From contig CACKBA010000003.1 in the NCBI GenBank assembly GCA_902598295.1, positions 1 to 64,000 on the forward strand: a stretch of DNA of 64,000 nucleotides. The letters are read 5' to 3'. The stretch comes from an uncultured Bacteroidota bacterium. GTDB lineage: Bacteria; Bacteroidota; Bacteroidia; Flavobacteriales; Flavobacteriaceae. This document shows, piece by piece, positions 27,438-37,679 of this stretch. The stretch's first letter is position 1. The number at the start of each line of letters is the position of its first letter. The notes under the pieces are model-generated. The model worked only from the letters and a program-made list of their open reading frames with translations, did not search any database and was not told where the DNA came from. Made by a program: the position numbers and the translations under genes.

Positions 27438-30400
27438 CTAAGTGGACTTTAACCATTCATAGGCGTTTTTGAAAGCCTGTATCCAAGGTGAAATATTGTG
27501 AGCGTTTTTTTTATCTGGATAAAAACCCCAGTTCCAAGGAAATATTGATCTTTCTAGATGAGGCATCATTGCAATATGTCGACCATCTTTATTTGCTAAA
27601 ATTGCTGTATTGAAATCAGATCCGTTTGGATTGGATGGAAATGAGTTTTTTGCATATTTACCAATTATATTATAATCAGTTTCTTTACCAGGAAGTACAA
27701 ATTTTCCCTCTCCATGGGCGGACCAAATACCCAGGTTTGTATTTTGAAAGTTCTTAAACATTATAGAATTATTTTCTTCAATTTTGACTGAAGTAAATAC
27801 ACACTCAAATTTACCTGAATCATTAAAGTCCATAAATGTTTTATTTTTTGAGTCAACAGTTATTAAACCAAGTTCCATGAATAACTGACAACCATTACAA
27901 ACCCCCAATGATAAATTATCATTTTTTGAGTAAAAATTTTTAAGACTTTTTTTTGCTTTTTCATTATATAAGAAAGTCCCTGCCCATCCCTTTGCAGATC
28001 CTAGAACATCGGAATTTGAAAAACCTCCAACTGCAACCAAAAATTTTATATCACGGAGATTCTCTCTGCCTGACATTAAGTCTGTCATGTGTATATCAAC
28101 AACATCAAAACCTGAAACATACATTGCATACGCCATCTCTCTTTCTGAGTTACTTCCTTTTTCTCTAAGTATTGCTGCCTTAATTTTATTATTATGGATT
28201 TTTTTAAATTCACCATCAAACCACTTTGGAAATTTAAATTTTAGCCCATTTGATTTTAAATTTGTGTATCTTTTTTTAGCATATTTTAATCCACTTTGTA
28301 TGGAATCGAGTTTAAGTGATTTATCGAACCATTTTTTTCTGTATTCATCAATATTGAGTGTATAATTTTTTTTATTTTTTTGAATTTCAATATTATCTGA
28401 ACCAACAGTTTTTCCTAAACGTAAAAACTTTATGTTATTATTAATCAAATCAGATTCAATTGTTTTTTCAGCTTCTACAACTATCGCATGATTTTCCGCA
28501 AATAAAATTTTAATTAAATCATCATTAAATTCATCTAAAAATATTTCTAAACCAATTCCACGTGAGACAAAAGACATCTCAAGAATTGTTGTTATTAGTC
28601 CTCCAGAACTCACATCATGACCCGAATATATTTTTCCTTCATTAATTAGTAGTTGTATGGAATTAAATACCTTTTTAAAATATTTAGCATTTAAGATGTC
28701 ATTTGATATATGACCTACTTTATTGTTTGATTGCATTAATGCAGATCCGCCCAAATTTAAGTCACATGATGACATATCAATGTAATATAAATTTGAGTTT
28801 AATTTTTTAAAAAACGGTTCCACACACTTACTTACATCACTAACCTCACCAACTGCAGAAATTATGACCGTACCAGGTGAAAGAACTTCATCATTTTTGT
28901 ATTTCTGTTTCATGGACATTGAGTCTTTGCCCGTAGGAACATTAATACCAAGTTCAATGCAAAAATCAGAACAAGCTTTAACAGCTGAATAAAGCCTGTC
29001 ATTTTCGCCAACATTGTTTGCTGGCCACATCCAATTAGCAGATAGAGATACAGATTTAAGTCCATTTTTTAATGGTGCCCAAATAATATTTGTCAATGCT
29101 TCACCTACTGAATTTCTTGAGCCTGTTGCAGGATTGATTAAAGCTGTTGTTGGACTATGTCCCACTGACGTTGCGACACCGTATTTTGATTCGTAATCTA
29201 AAGCCATTACTCCACAATTATTGAGAGGAAGTTGGTATGGACCTGTACATTGCTGGAGTGCAACTTTTCCTGTTACACATCTATCAACTTTATTTGTTAA
29301 CCAATCTTTACATGAGATAGATTCTAATTTAAAAATTTCATCCAAATAGTTTTTGAAGTTATCTGGTTTAAATTCGTGGTCAGTAAAAACTATTTTTTCA
29401 GAATTATCTTTCAATATGGTTTGAGGTGAATTTCCAAAAAAATCATCAATTGTTAAGTCAATAGTGTATTCATCTTTATTCCATGATTTGACTTTAAATT
29501 TTTTATCTTCAGTGACTACTCCCACAATATAGTAAGGAGCATTTTCTCTCAAGCATATTTGCTTCAGTTTACTTAGATATTTTTTTTCAATTACGATGCC
29601 CATTCTTTCTTGAGATTCATTGCCAATTATTTCCTTTTCGGATAGTGTTTTATCTCCAATTGGCAACTTATTTATGTCAATTGTACCACCGACATTTTCT
29701 ACAAGTTCAGAAAGACAATTGAGATGCCCTCCAGCACCATGATCATGAATAGATTTGATGAAATTTTCCCCAGACTCAAGTATTGATCTAATTACATTGA
29801 AAACTCTTTTCTGCATCTCTGGATTTGATCTCTGTACTGCATTAAGCTCTATACCAGAGCTATACTCACCTGTATTTGTAGAAGAAACAGACGCACCACC
29901 CATCCCAATTCTATAATTATCTCCCCCCAGCACAACTATTAAATCCCCTTTCGATAAATTTGATTTAAATGAATATTCTTTTTTCCCATAACCAATTCCA
30001 CCTGCCAGCATAATAACTTTATCATATCCCCATGATTTTCCATTTTCTTGGTGTTCAAATGTAAATAGCGACCCTGCAATTAGAGGTTGTCCGAACTTAT
30101 TGCCAAAATCTGATGCACCATTTGATGCTTTAACTAGTATCTCCGCAGGTTTTTGATACAACCATTCGCGTTTTTTAAAACCAAACTTTGAATCGTCAAA
30201 CCTGGGGTAGGGTGTCATATAAACAGCCGTACCTGCAAGGGGAATTGAACCCTGACCTCCAGCCATTCTATCTCTAATCTCTCCTCCTGAACCAGTAGCT
30301 GCTCCACTGAAAGGTTCAACTGTAGTCGGAAAATTGTGAGTTTCTGCCTTTATAGAAATTATGGATTTGAAGTTAGACAACTTGTATTCAGACTGAGTTT

Positions 30401-31079
30401 CAGCTTTTATGGGTGCAAATTGTTTAATGTTAGGTCCTTCAATAAACGCCACATTATCCTTGTAGGCAGAGACCACACTATTCTTATTAAGTTTTGTTGT
30501 TTTCTTAATTAGATCAAAAAGTGAGTCTTTTCTTTCAATATCATCAATAATAAATCTACCGTTGAATATTTTGTGTCTACAATGCTCAGAGTTGACTTGA
30601 GAAAAACCAAACACTTCAGAATCTGTTAGTTTTCTGCCTATTTTTTTTGATAATGATTCAAGGTAAGTTATTTCATCATCACTTAACGCGAGTCCTTCAC
30701 TCAAATTATATTGATGTATGTTGTCAATGTGTTGTCTTTTTTCAGGATTTCGACTTATTTTAAACAATTCCTGATCCAACTTCACATATTTTTCTGAAAT
30801 CATGTAATCAAATACATCAGATTCACCAATGGGATTAAATAATTCAATCCTATCAATAAATTCAATACCCATATTTTTAGTTATTTCAACAGCGTTTGTT
30901 GACCAGGGGGTAACCATTGCTTTTCGTGGACCAATAAAAGTAGATTCAATGATTTTTGTTTTTAGAAATTTACTATTTCCAAACAACCATGCTAATTTTC
31001 TTATATCATTTTGGGAAATGGGATTCTTACTATCAACAGCATAAATTTGTTTATTGTTGTTTTGAAAGAATGATATCAT
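27438..31079 (-). CDS. purL: Phosphoribosylformylglycinamidine synthase
   Basis: Large single-chain FGAM synthase of 1213 residues (fourth step of purine synthesis). The N-terminal PurS-like part is followed by two AIRS-type halves (SQVNSEHCRHKIFNG near 158, KAETHNFPTTVEPFSGAATG near 243, GRDS-like CTGPYQLPLNN and PTGKDSMSMK). The C-terminal class I glutaminase has Cys in LGVCNGCQLF, and MMPHLERSIFPW carries the His and Glu. This is the long proteobacterial/Bacteroidota form, not the split PurLQS. It has its own upstream region of 90 bp. Confidence 0.97.
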   Translation of the reverse strand: MISFFQNNNKQIYAVDSKNPISQNDIRKLAWLFGNSKFLKTKIIESTFIGPRKAMVTPWSTNAVEITKNMGIEFIDRIELFNPIGESDVFDYMISEKYVKLDQELFKISRNPEKRQHIDNIHQYNLSEGLALSDDEITYLESLSKKIGRKLTDSEVFGFSQVNSEHCRHKIFNGRFIIDDIERKDSLFDLIKKTTKLNKNSVVSAYKDNVAFIEGPNIKQFAPIKAETQSEYKLSNFKSIISIKAETHNFPTTVEPFSGAATGSGGEIRDRMAGGQGSIPLAGTAVYMTPYPRFDDSKFGFKKREWLYQKPAEILVKASNGASDFGNKFGQPLIAGSLFTFEHQENGKSWGYDKVIMLAGGIGYGKKEYSFKSNLSKGDLIVVLGGDNYRIGMGGASVSSTNTGEYSSGIELNAVQRSNPEMQKRVFNVIRSILESGENFIKSIHDHGAGGHLNCLSELVENVGGTIDINKLPIGDKTLSEKEIIGNESQERMGIVIEKKYLSKLKQICLRENAPYYIVGVVTEDKKFKVKSWNKDEYTIDLTIDDFFGNSPQTILKDNSEKIVFTDHEFKPDNFKNYLDEIFKLESISCKDWLTNKVDRCVTGKVALQQCTGPYQLPLNNCGVMALDYESKYGVATSVGHSPTTALINPATGSRNSVGEALTNIIWAPLKNGLKSVSLSANWMWPANNVGENDRLYSAVKACSDFCIELGINVPTGKDSMSMKQKYKNDEVLSPGTVIISAVGEVSDVSKCVEPFFKKLNSNLYYIDMSSCDLNLGGSALMQSNNKVGHISNDILNAKYFKKVFNSIQLLINEGKIYSGHDVSSGGLITTILEMSFVSRGIGLEIFLDEFNDDLIKILFAENHAIVVEAEKTIESDLINNNIKFLRLGKTVGSDNIEIQKNKKNYTLNIDEYRKKWFDKSLKLDSIQSGLKYAKKRYTNLKSNGLKFKFPKWFDGEFKKIHNNKIKAAILREKGSNSEREMAYAMYVSGFDVVDIHMTDLMSGRENLRDIKFLVAVGGFSNSDVLGSAKGWAGTFLYNEKAKKSLKNFYSKNDNLSLGVCNGCQLFMELGLITVDSKNKTFMDFNDSGKFECVFTSVKIEENNSIMFKNFQNTNLGIWSAHGEGKFVLPGKETDYNIIGKYAKNSFPSNPNGSDFNTAILANKDGRHIAMMPHLERSIFPWNWGFYPDKKNAHNISPWIQAFKNAYEWLKST

Positions 31080-31090
31080 AAAGTATCACT

Positions 31091-31098
31091 CAAAAGTA
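31091..31098 (-). promoter_or_regulatory. Candidate -7 box for purL
   Basis: TACTTTTG on the minus strand matches TAnnTTTG and lies 11 bp upstream of the purL ATG. No TTG lies at the expected -33 position. The remaining 31099-31169 sequence shows nothing else. Confidence 0.35.
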
Positions 31099-31169
31099 TG
31101 TTAAAAAATGAAAGAAATAATAAGCGGTTTGTGATGATTTTAATAGACTTCTAAAAAATTTATTAACAA

Positions 31170-31604
31170 TTATTTATTATTTCTAGCTCTTGAAATCATA
31201 AGTTGTCTGAATTTTAGTTCAACCGAGGGAAGCCTAACAAGATTTTCATTTTCGATAATTTTGGAAAGTTCTGAAAACATATTCTTTTTTAATTCTAAAC
31301 TTTTTGAACCATTTTCATAGGTTTTTTGAATTAATTCTTGGATTTCAAAGTCTTCAATTATCTTATTTTGAAGAAGTTTCCTGTTTGTCATAGCGATTTC
31401 TCGACTTAAAACCAACCTTTGCGAGTCATATTTTTCATAAATATCCCAAAACTTTTTTTCGATATCTTCATTCAGTTCTAATTCGTTGAGTATAAACAGT
31501 TTTTTTTCAGCATAGAATTTTTCTTGCGTCATTCTTTTTGCTTCATCTTGAGCAACGTTGGTTTGAAAAAAAAAGACAAATAATATTAAAAAAAACCTTA
31601 TCAT
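31170..31604 (-). CDS. Exported Spy/CpxP-like protein, 'sensor of ECF-type sigma factor' class
   Basis: A 144-residue protein with a signal peptide (MIRFFLILFVFFFQTNVAQ) followed by a helical, charge-rich domain, the layout of small flavobacterial proteins commonly encoded after an ECF sigma factor and its anti-sigma partner. It starts on the base after the upstream gene's stop. Function is inferred from context: it may sense envelope state and modulate the anti-sigma protein. No catalytic motif is visible. Confidence 0.65.
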   Translation of the reverse strand: MIRFFLILFVFFFQTNVAQDEAKRMTQEKFYAEKKLFILNELELNEDIEKKFWDIYEKYDSQRLVLSREIAMTNRKLLQNKIIEDFEIQELIQKTYENGSKSLELKKNMFSELSKIIENENLVRLPSVELKFRQLMISRARNNK

Positions 31605-32024
31605 TTATTCAACTATTATATAATCAAAATCGTTATCTAAATTAGACATAATTATCTGATTATCAAAGTTTTGATATGTGTAGTTTTTGGAGTATTGGTT
31701 GATATAGAGATTTTCACCAATGTAATCATAATTTTCTTCCAGAATGTCGTTGACTAAAAAAGTTTCATCAACAAATTCTTTTTCACCAAAATTATTAAAG
31801 ACCAATAGAATAATAAGAACCAGTGTAATGGAACTTGTTATAAATAAGTTTCTATAAAAAGTCTTTGTTTTTTCTTTTTCAATAATTCTTTCCGTGCTAA
31901 TACTTTCAAAATAGTTTTCAGGAACATTAAAAATATTTTTATTAAGTTTTATTTTTTCTAAGATTTCAACATCAAAATTCTTAAAATATTTATTAGGGAC
32001 TTTAAATGAACTACTACTTCTCAT
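31605..32024 (-). CDS. Putative membrane anti-sigma factor
   Basis: A 139-residue protein with one transmembrane helix (about residues 57-76, LFITSSITLVLIILLVFN), a cytosolic N-terminal part rich in YF motifs (VPNKYFKNFDVEIL, VPENYFESIS) and a short external C-terminal part. It sits between the ECF sigma factor (22 bp upstream) and the sensor-like gene (adjacent), which is the classic anti-sigma position. There is no zinc-binding ZAS motif; the assignment rests on topology and context. Confidence 0.65.
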   Translation of the reverse strand: MRSSSSFKVPNKYFKNFDVEILEKIKLNKNIFNVPENYFESISTERIIEKEKTKTFYRNLFITSSITLVLIILLVFNNFGEKEFVDETFLVNDILEENYDYIGENLYINQYSKNYTYQNFDNQIIMSNLDNDFDYIIVE

Positions 32025-32046
32025 ATAATCTAAGACAATTGTTTTG

Positions 32047-32625
32047 TCAAAAGGTTTGATTATCAGATATTTCTTTTTTTATTTTATTTTTTGCAAGATG
32101 ATATGAAGTTTTTAATGCACCAACTGAGGTTCCAAGTATCTGAGATATCTCTTTGAACTTTAAATCATCATAATATTTCATTTGAAAAACTACCTTTTGT
32201 TTTGGTGGAAGTTTAGCAATTATTGCCTGTAATTTAATGTCTAATTCATCCCCATCAAAATATGGATCTTCCCTTAAATTATTAATCATCGTATTATACA
32301 TAACATCTGAACTAAAAAGGTATTTTTTTTCTTTAGATTTTAGATAATTAATTGATTCGTTGTAAGCAATTCTATACATCCATGTTGAAAGTTTACTTTC
32401 TTCTTTAAATTTTTGAATTGATCTGTAGATTTTTATATATACATTTTGTAATACATCGTTTGTGTCTTCATGGTCTAACAATAATCTTCTGATTTGAAAG
32501 TATAGATTTTTTTTACTTTGATTAACTAATTCCCTAAAGGCACTATCTTTTGATTTTGAGTTTTTAAGTTTTTTTATTAACTCTTTTTCTAGTGCTGATA
32601 TTACAACTGATTTCTTTTGCCTCAT
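32047..32625 (-). CDS. ECF-type RNA polymerase sigma factor
   Basis: A sigma-70 family regulator of 192 residues. Region 2 is seen as EDTNDVLQNVYIKIYRSIQK then LSTWMYRIAYNESINYLK (~53-97). Region 4 is LPPKQKVVFQMKYYDDLKFK with the helix-turn-helix EISQILGTSVGALKTSYHLA (~136-180). The N-terminal 40 residues are Lys-rich. It starts 16 bp after the ABC exporter gene, so the sigma/anti-sigma/sensor triad may be transcribed with it. Target promoters are unknown. Confidence 0.92.
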   Translation of the reverse strand: MRQKKSVVISALEKELIKKLKNSKSKDSAFRELVNQSKKNLYFQIRRLLLDHEDTNDVLQNVYIKIYRSIQKFKEESKLSTWMYRIAYNESINYLKSKEKKYLFSSDVMYNTMINNLREDPYFDGDELDIKLQAIIAKLPPKQKVVFQMKYYDDLKFKEISQILGTSVGALKTSYHLAKNKIKKEISDNQTF

Positions 32626-32641
32626 ACAATAATAATATTCA

Positions 32642-34456
32642 TCAGTTCAAAGATTGTAGTGAGATTAAATTGTTGTAAATACCTTTTTTCTTAATTAAAT
32701 CATTATGCGTACCCATTTCAATAATTTTACCTTTATCCAATACAACTATATTTTGGGCATATTTAACAGTAGATAATCTATGCGCAATCACAATTGATGT
32801 TTTATTATCCATTAACTTAATAAGCGCATCTTGTACTAGTTTCTCTGATTTCGAATCAAGCGATGATGTGGCCTCGTCTAAGATTAGGATTGGAGATTTT
32901 GAAATAATAGCACGAGCTATGGAAATTCGTTGCTTTTGACCACCAGAAAGGTTTGCTCCGTTGTCAGCTATTTTGTGATCTAACTTCTCACTAAATTCAT
33001 TAATAAAATCAAGAGCATTGGCGGTTTTAAGAGCATCATAAACCTCATTATCATCAATTTGTTTTCCTAACAATATATTATCTCTAATAGTACCATTAAA
33101 TAGGATAGATTGTTGACTAACAATTCCTATCAGTGATCTTATACTCTTTTTACTAATTTTCTTTAATTCAATACCATCAATTAATATTTCACCAGAATTA
33201 TAATTATAAAACCTAGGTAAAAGGTTTGCAAGGGTAGATTTACCACTACCTGATGGACCAACAATTGCTAAGGTTTCACCCTTTTTTATATTTAGATTAA
33301 TATTTTTTAAAATCTCTAATTCCTCATAATTAAACGAAACATTTTTTATTTCAATTTTTTGGTTAAACGATTTAATGTTTTCAAGGTTTTGTGACTCAAA
33401 TTCATTTTCTGAGTCGATAAGTTCATAAACTCTTTCTGCAGCAGCATTCCCTTTTTTCAAAGCATAAAGTGCTTTACTGATTGATTTAGCAGGTGTCAAA
33501 ACACCATATGCTAAGCCCATATAGGTTATAAAGGCAGCAGGTTTTAAGTTCATATCAATTAAAACTAATTTTCCTCCATACCAAAGCAAAACACCAATCA
33601 CTAATATTCCAAGAAATTCGCTTAGAGGGGCTGCAATATTTTGTCGATTTACCAAACTATTAGAATACTTGAAGAATTTTGAATTAGATTTCAAAAACTT
33701 TTTCGTAAAAAAGGTTTCTGAAACAAAAGCTTTAATTACACTAATTCCGTTTAAAGTTTCCTCAGTAATTGATGTCAACTCACCTTGTTCTTTTTGAACA
33801 ATTAAAGATCTTCTTCTCAAAGTTTTACCTATGTAAGAAATGATAAACGCTGAAAATGGAATGAATACGATTACAAATAAAGTAAGTTCCATGCTTATTA
33901 TAAACATTGCTGTAATTGTAAAAATTATTGATAATGGATCTCTGATAAAAATTTCGATAATGGATAGATAAGAATTTTGAACTTCAATGACATCTGATGT
34001 TATTCTTGAAATAATATCACCTTTCTTGTTTTTTGAAAAAAAGTTCATTGGAAGAACAATTAGGCTTTCAAATATTTGTTTTCTGATGATTCTAATAACC
34101 CCATTTCTCATGATTGTTGAAAAGAAAAGAGCAAAATAATTGAAGACATTTTTTAAAAAAAATAAGAAAATAACAACAAAAACTACAAATATTATTGCTT
34201 TTTGATTGTCCTCACCAGCAAATACAACAACCTGGTAATTTAACCAGTTTTCTAAAAAACTTCCCAAATTCACTGATGAATCATATGTGGGCTTAACTAT
34301 TGTTTGATTTGTGCCATTGAATAAAACTTCGAGCATTGGCATTAGAGAGAAAAAAGCAATGGCACTGAACAGAGCGTATAATGCACTAAATAATATATTA
34401 AGAAGAAATTCTCTTTTAAATAATTTTAAATTTTTTATAACTCTATTAAAATACAT
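32642..34456 (-). CDS. ABC exporter, fused membrane and ATPase domains (MsbA-like)
   Basis: A 604-residue half-transporter with six transmembrane helices (residues ~20-330), then an ATPase domain: Walker A GPSGSGKST, Q-loop VSQQ, signature LSGGQKQR, Walker B ILILDEATSSLD and H-loop IAHRLST. MsbA-type lipid A or lipid flippases and multidrug exporters share this layout. The nearby glycosyltransferase and phosphoglucomutase suggest an envelope role but do not prove the substrate. It is adjacent, without gap, to the phosphoglucomutase gene. Confidence 0.93.
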   Translation of the reverse strand: MYFNRVIKNLKLFKREFLLNILFSALYALFSAIAFFSLMPMLEVLFNGTNQTIVKPTYDSSVNLGSFLENWLNYQVVVFAGEDNQKAIIFVVFVVIFLFFLKNVFNYFALFFSTIMRNGVIRIIRKQIFESLIVLPMNFFSKNKKGDIISRITSDVIEVQNSYLSIIEIFIRDPLSIIFTITAMFIISMELTLFVIVFIPFSAFIISYIGKTLRRRSLIVQKEQGELTSITEETLNGISVIKAFVSETFFTKKFLKSNSKFFKYSNSLVNRQNIAAPLSEFLGILVIGVLLWYGGKLVLIDMNLKPAAFITYMGLAYGVLTPAKSISKALYALKKGNAAAERVYELIDSENEFESQNLENIKSFNQKIEIKNVSFNYEELEILKNINLNIKKGETLAIVGPSGSGKSTLANLLPRFYNYNSGEILIDGIELKKISKKSIRSLIGIVSQQSILFNGTIRDNILLGKQIDDNEVYDALKTANALDFINEFSEKLDHKIADNGANLSGGQKQRISIARAIISKSPILILDEATSSLDSKSEKLVQDALIKLMDNKTSIVIAHRLSTVKYAQNIVVLDKGKIIEMGTHNDLIKKKGIYNNLISLQSLN

Positions 34457-36154
34457 TTAAATTAATTCTTTAATAAGTTGATTCAATTTTGAATCCAAAT
34501 CACTCTTTATTTTGATATAGTGGTCTGCTGATTTTAAACTTGAATTAACACTAAAGTAATATTTTATTTTAGGTTCAGTTCCACTTGGGCGTAAACAAAC
34601 TGATGTTTCGTCTTCACATTTTAGGATTATTAAGTTTGACTTTGGCAATTTAATTTTTTCTGTTTTTTTTGTTTTTAGATTTAATTTCTCACCCAAAAGA
34701 TAATCTTCCTTAATCAAGACATCACTATTACCAATTTTTTTTGGAGGGTTCTTTCTTACATCATCTATAATTGACTCTATTTTCTTTTTTCCGTCTAAAC
34801 CATTTAGTTTTTTTGTAACTAATTTTTCGCTGTAAAATCCGTATTTAGTGTAACAATCAATAAGTATACTTAAAAAAGATTTATTTTTCTCTTTCAATTC
34901 ATTAAATATTTCACAAATTAGTAGAGAAGAAGCAATTGCATCTTTATCTCTTACAAAATCACCAAATAAAAAGCCATAACTCTCTTCACCGCCTGCAATA
35001 AAATACTTTTGAGGAAAATCATTAATCATCTTACCAATCCATTTAAAACCGGTTAAAGAAAGTTTTATTTCAACATTGTTTTGCTTTGCTATTTTTTCAA
35101 TCATTGGTGTTGAAACAACTGTTGACGCAATAAATGAACTTTTTTGATTTGTTTTTATTTTTTTTAATAAATAATCTAGCATTACCGCCATTGTTTGATT
35201 GCCATTAAGTAAAATAAATTCATTGTCATGCTTGAAAGCAATTCCAAATCTATCAGAGTCTGGGTCTGTACCAACTACAATATCATAATTATATTTTTTT
35301 GCCAAACCAATACCATGAGCTAGTGCTTCGGCTTCCTCTGGATTTGGAGATTTAACAGTAGAAAAGTTACCATCTGGAATCATTTGTGATTCTACAGTTT
35401 TGTATTCAAACCCGTAATCTTCCAACAATAATGGAATCATCTTATATGAGGTGCCATGAATTGGTGTAAAAACAACTTTTAATTTTTTCTTCTTCTTTTT
35501 TATATTGATTCTTTTTAGATAATCGCTTAATTTTTTTAAATATTCCTTTTCAATTTTATTATAGTCAGTTGTTTTTAAATTATTTTTGGCTGCAAAATTT
35601 ATGTCTGTATAATTCGTTCTAGAAATTGAATCAATTAATTTTTTATCAATAGGTGGAACAATTTGACCTCCATCAGACCAGTATACTTTGTATCCATTGT
35701 AATCAGGTGGATTATGGGAAGCAGTAATAACAATACCACAAACACAAGATAATTCTCTGACTCCAAAGGAAATAATTGGTGTTGGTTTGATTTCGTCAAA
35801 AATATATGTTTTTATATTATTTGCAGTAAAAATATCTGCAACAACTTCAGAAAGGTACTTGCCATTATTTCTACTGTCATAACCTATTATAACTTTAGGA
35901 TTTTTAGTACCCAAATCATGAATAAAATTACATATCCCCTGAGTTGCTTTTCCCAAGCTGTATTTATTTATCCTATTTGGTCCTACACCCATAATTCCTC
36001 TAATTCCCCCAGTACCAAATTCTAGATTTTTGTGAAAAATGTCATTAAAATCTGATTGATTAAGTTCTTTTTTTAGTTTGTAAACTTCTTTAATTGTTTC
36101 CTTATCAAAAGGTTTTTTCGACCATACTTTAAAATTTTCTTCAGAGGAGTCCAT
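34457..36154 (-). CDS. Phosphoglucomutase/phosphomannomutase
   Basis: Alpha-D-phosphohexomutase of 565 residues, interconverting hexose 1- and 6-phosphates. Four family loops are visible: catalytic phosphoserine in TASHNPPDYNGYKVYW (~141), metal-binding GTDPDSDRFG, sugar-binding GGEESYGFLFG and phosphate-binding LRPSGTEPKIKYYF. The long form with NRINKYSLGKATQG-type N-terminus resembles PgcA-like enzymes. It supplies sugar phosphates for glycan or storage metabolism (general family knowledge). Confidence 0.94.
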   Translation of the reverse strand: MDSSEENFKVWSKKPFDKETIKEVYKLKKELNQSDFNDIFHKNLEFGTGGIRGIMGVGPNRINKYSLGKATQGICNFIHDLGTKNPKVIIGYDSRNNGKYLSEVVADIFTANNIKTYIFDEIKPTPIISFGVRELSCVCGIVITASHNPPDYNGYKVYWSDGGQIVPPIDKKLIDSISRTNYTDINFAAKNNLKTTDYNKIEKEYLKKLSDYLKRINIKKKKKKLKVVFTPIHGTSYKMIPLLLEDYGFEYKTVESQMIPDGNFSTVKSPNPEEAEALAHGIGLAKKYNYDIVVGTDPDSDRFGIAFKHDNEFILLNGNQTMAVMLDYLLKKIKTNQKSSFIASTVVSTPMIEKIAKQNNVEIKLSLTGFKWIGKMINDFPQKYFIAGGEESYGFLFGDFVRDKDAIASSLLICEIFNELKEKNKSFLSILIDCYTKYGFYSEKLVTKKLNGLDGKKKIESIIDDVRKNPPKKIGNSDVLIKEDYLLGEKLNLKTKKTEKIKLPKSNLIILKCEDETSVCLRPSGTEPKIKYYFSVNSSLKSADHYIKIKSDLDSKLNQLIKELI

Positions 36155-36160
36155 AATTGG

Positions 36161-37102
36161 TCATTTAGTTTTTTCAACTATTGAATAATTATCACCATTT
36201 CTTTTAGATCTTAGAATTAGCTCACCCAAAAATCCAGCAATAAAAAAAATCAACCCCATTAACATAGTAACAAGTGAAATATAAAATAGAGGTCTTTCTG
36301 TAATCAATCTTCCAGTTTTATTTACAAAAAGTTTATCATAACCAATGTAAATAGAAATTATCAATCCAGTTAAAACCATAACAGTTCCAATTAATCCAAA
36401 AAAATGCATTGGTCTTTTACCAAATCTTTGGATAAAGGACAATGTCACAAGATCTAAAAACCCTTTAATAAATCTATCAGCACCATATTTTGTTTTCCCA
36501 TGTTTTCTGGGGTGGTGCTTGACCTCTTTTTCGGATATTTTAGAAAAACCAGCATTTTTAGCTAGAACTGGAATGTATCTGTGCATTCCATCAGTAAGGG
36601 TTATGTTTTTAATTACTTCTGATTTATATGCCTTTATTCCACAGTTAAAATCATTTAATTTTATTCCAGATGCTTTTCGTGCTGCCCAATTAAAAAGTTT
36701 AGATGGTATGTTTTTAAAAATGATTGAGTCGTATCTCTTTTTTTTCCAACCTGAGACTAAATCTAAGTTTTGCTTAGTGATTATATCAAATAGTGGATAA
36801 ATTTCGTTTGGATCGTCTTGTAAATCAGCATCCATAGTGACAACAATATTTCCAATAGCTCTTTTGAAGCCTGCATGAAGGGCCATGGATTTTCCATAAT
36901 TTTTTTGAAACTTAAGTCCATAGATGTTTTTATTTCTTGACAAATTACTTATAATGGACCAGGAATTATCAGTGCTGCCATCATCAATATATATTATTTC
37001 AAAGTCTAAATTTTTTCCGTTTAATGACCTTATGATAGATTTATTAAGTTCATTTAGGGATTCAGACTCATTATATAATGGTATTATAATAGATAGATCC
37101 AT
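36161..37102 (-). CDS. Family 2 glycosyltransferase with C-terminal membrane anchor
   Basis: A 313-residue DPM1/ArnC-like transferase. The GT-A domain shows SIIIPLYNESESL, IYIDDGSTDNSW, the DxD motif in TMDADLQDDPNE, then FNCGIKAY and HHPRKHGKTKYG. Two hydrophobic segments follow (~236-256 and ~273-295). Such enzymes usually transfer a sugar to polyprenyl phosphate. It lies 6 bp from the DUF4199 gene, a pairing common in flavobacteria. Confidence 0.9.
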   Translation of the reverse strand: MDLSIIIPLYNESESLNELNKSIIRSLNGKNLDFEIIYIDDGSTDNSWSIISNLSRNKNIYGLKFQKNYGKSMALHAGFKRAIGNIVVTMDADLQDDPNEIYPLFDIITKQNLDLVSGWKKKRYDSIIFKNIPSKLFNWAARKASGIKLNDFNCGIKAYKSEVIKNITLTDGMHRYIPVLAKNAGFSKISEKEVKHHPRKHGKTKYGADRFIKGFLDLVTLSFIQRFGKRPMHFFGLIGTVMVLTGLIISIYIGYDKLFVNKTGRLITERPLFYISLVTMLMGLIFFIAGFLGELILRSKRNGDNYSIVEKTK

Positions 37103-37108
37103 TTTAGA

Positions 37109-37633
37109 TTAAGATTTTTTTATAATCAAACCCAAAATTAAACTAAACATAAATCCAACAAAAAGATTAGATACAATTGTAAATGGATACACTAAGTTTT
37201 TAGTCCATTCAACATAGCCAATAAATTCTTCTTTAGTCCAGAACTCTCCACTTTCAGGATTAGTCATCTGCTCAGGATTTTGTTCAATTGCAACCTCATA
37301 TGCAATATTCCATGCCGTTTCCCAAAAATTAGGCTCAATAACATTAGTAAGTAATAAAAAATATAAAATAAAAACAATAGCATTAACTACGGATATTCCA
37401 GTCCCCAACTTCAAAACAGTTTTTAAATCTATTATTCCTTTATTTATTTTTTTAAAATTTAAACTACACGCTGTTATTCCCACAATTAAGATTAACAAAC
37501 CTACAATGTTTGATGTTGTATCGTTTTCATAATGAGTGCCCAGGACTACCTGCATTATTGAAAAGGATACAGTGAAAAATGCAGTGTATATTCCAAATTT
37601 CTTTATCTCATTTTTGCTTGATATTGTTTCCAT
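37109..37633 (-). CDS. DUF4199 family membrane protein
   Basis: A 174-residue protein with four hydrophobic helices (about 14-33, 41-59, 72-95, 147-170) and an acidic external loop (TNPESGEFWTKEEFIGY). The pattern and its place just upstream of a family 2 glycosyltransferase match flavobacterial DUF4199 proteins. The function of this family is unknown. Confidence 0.75.
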   Translation of the reverse strand: METISSKNEIKKFGIYTAFFTVSFSIMQVVLGTHYENDTTSNIVGLLILIVGITACSLNFKKINKGIIDLKTVLKLGTGISVVNAIVFILYFLLLTNVIEPNFWETAWNIAYEVAIEQNPEQMTNPESGEFWTKEEFIGYVEWTKNLVYPFTIVSNLFVGFMFSLILGLIIKKS

Positions 37634-37679
37634 TTTTTACTTGTAAATTTATGTAGAAATTATCTATTATTGATATTCA

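Noticed and set aside
27438..31079. Several plus-strand open frames opposite purL (for example 28087-28365, 30829-31044)
   Set aside because: purL is complete and conserved throughout; the opposite frames have no motifs and arise from low GC codon patterns.
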